Of a DNA stretch of 64,000 bases, positions 63,518 through 64,000 are shown piece by piece. The notes under the pieces are model-generated. The model had not been told where the DNA came from and did not search any database. It saw only the letters and a list, made by a program, of their open reading frames with translations. Source of the stretch: Deltaproteobacteria bacterium (GTDB taxonomy: Bacteria > Desulfobacterota > Deferrisomatia > Deferrisomatales > JACRMM01); contig JACRMM010000046.1 in the NCBI GenBank assembly GCA_016214985.1, positions 1 to 64,000 of the forward strand, read 5' to 3'. The translations under genes were made by a program, and so were the position numbers. Positions within the stretch are counted from its first letter, which is position 1. Each line of letters begins with the position of its first letter.

Positions 63518-63928
63518 ATGGCGGATTGCATCTTCTGCAAGATCGCCGCGGGGGACATCCCGGCGCAGGTCGTGTGGCAGGACGAGCACGCGGTGGCGTT
63601 TCGGGACATCCGCCCCCAGGCACCGGTCCACGTGGTCTTCATCCCGCGGCGGCACGTGGTGAGCTTTGCCCACGTGACGAGCGCCGACGGCCCGTTTCTC
63701 GGAAGCCTCGGAGTGGGGCTGCGTGCGGTGGCCGAGGCGGAGGGGATCGCGGAGACGGGGTTTCGCGTGTTGTCCAACAACGGGCCGCACGGGGGGCAGG
63801 AGGTTGCGCACCTGCATGTCCACCTCCTCGGAGGGCGGCCCCTCGGGCCGATGCTACGACAGGAGGTCGGCGTGTCGCGGAGCGCAGGGACGCGCGGGAG
63901 CGACGAGGCGCGGCGCAGGATCCCGTAA
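63518..63928 (+). CDS. HIT family nucleotide hydrolase (HinT-like)
   Basis: A 136-residue histidine-triad protein: DCIFCKIAAGDIPAQVVWQD at the start, PVHVVFIPRRHVVS, and EVAHLHVHLLGGRPLGPML with the HxHxHxx triad. HinT-type enzymes hydrolyse purine nucleoside phosphoramidates and related AMP-linked compounds. A normal ~110-residue core is followed by an extra ~20-residue Arg/Ser-rich tail. GAAAGGAGGCGG precedes the ATG. Confidence 0.93.
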   Translation: MADCIFCKIAAGDIPAQVVWQDEHAVAFRDIRPQAPVHVVFIPRRHVVSFAHVTSADGPFLGSLGVGLRAVAEAEGIAETGFRVLSNNGPHGGQEVAHLHVHLLGGRPLGPMLRQEVGVSRSAGTRGSDEARRRIP

Positions 63929-64000
63929 GAGTCCGTTGGCAACGGGGGCTTGCCGGGTTTGCTCGTGCAGCCGGACGGCCGTTCCACGCCTACCGCGCCC

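Overview
The window is about 64 kb of high-GC bacterial chromosome, roughly two-thirds G+C, with dense coding, short operons and many short palindromic intergenic repeats. The gene content suggests a free-living Gram-negative bacterium, perhaps an uncultured Desulfobacterota-like lineage: a DUF481 outer-membrane protein, sigma-54 promoters, nifH with nifI1 and nifI2, a branched-chain amino-acid ABC importer, a long fused PurSL-type FGAM synthase and a UPF0182 protein. The taxonomy is inferred from gene content only. No rRNA or tRNA gene was seen.

Layout. 1-7.4 kb: the end of an EAL-domain gene, an EF-hand membrane protein, a DUF481 porin-like protein, a small Cys-containing unknown, and a large pentapeptide-repeat/LRR membrane protein. 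7.5-10.9 kb (minus): a three-gene operon of unknown function that includes a HEAT-repeat protein. 11.2-18.7 kb (plus): a translationally coupled type III restriction-modification operon in which an AAA ATPase-TOPRIM (OLD/PARIS-like) gene sits between mod and res. 18.8-20.5 kb (minus): nifH-nifI1-nifI2 behind a near-perfect sigma-54 promoter, with no nifDK. 20.8-23.3 kb (minus): an MFS exporter and a CaiB/BaiF CoA-transferase. 23.4-27.8 kb (plus): an NtrC-type regulator and a frameshifted sensor kinase. 28.1-32.7 kb: a livKHMGF operon with a sigma-54 promoter and a tandem palindrome upstream, most simply read as the target of that two-component pair. 33.4-36.2 kb (minus): a copper P-type ATPase with two N-terminal YHS domains. 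36.4-40.8 kb: small exported proteins, a CMD-family protein, a UPF0182 protein and a Spy-like lipoprotein.

41-53 kb is an accessory, partly eroded region. It holds a decayed YoeB-like toxin, an integron-type gene cassette carrying an exported truncated haemoglobin with a recognisable attC site, a VOC-family gene, a four-copy tandem repeat, and secreted lipoprotein and lectin-domain genes. Next comes a mobile-element graveyard: a yjbQ fragment, a RAYT transposase broken by an IS5-type fragment, two copies of a ~261-bp repeat and a group II intron 3' remnant. A DUF4268 nuclease-like gene, VapBC and a Uma2 nuclease-like gene also lie here.

54-64 kb is conserved housekeeping DNA: an MBL-fold hydrolase, purB, purSL, purQ, purF and pyrE, all co-directional, then a lipoprotein and a HIT protein. 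These purine genes cover FGAR amidotransfer (PurSL with PurQ), the committed step (PurF) and two lyase steps (PurB), with pyrE supplying OMP synthesis.

The best candidates for something new are the mod-(ATPase/TOPRIM)-res operon, the lone attC cassette, and the sigma-54/tandem-palindrome control region of the liv operon.
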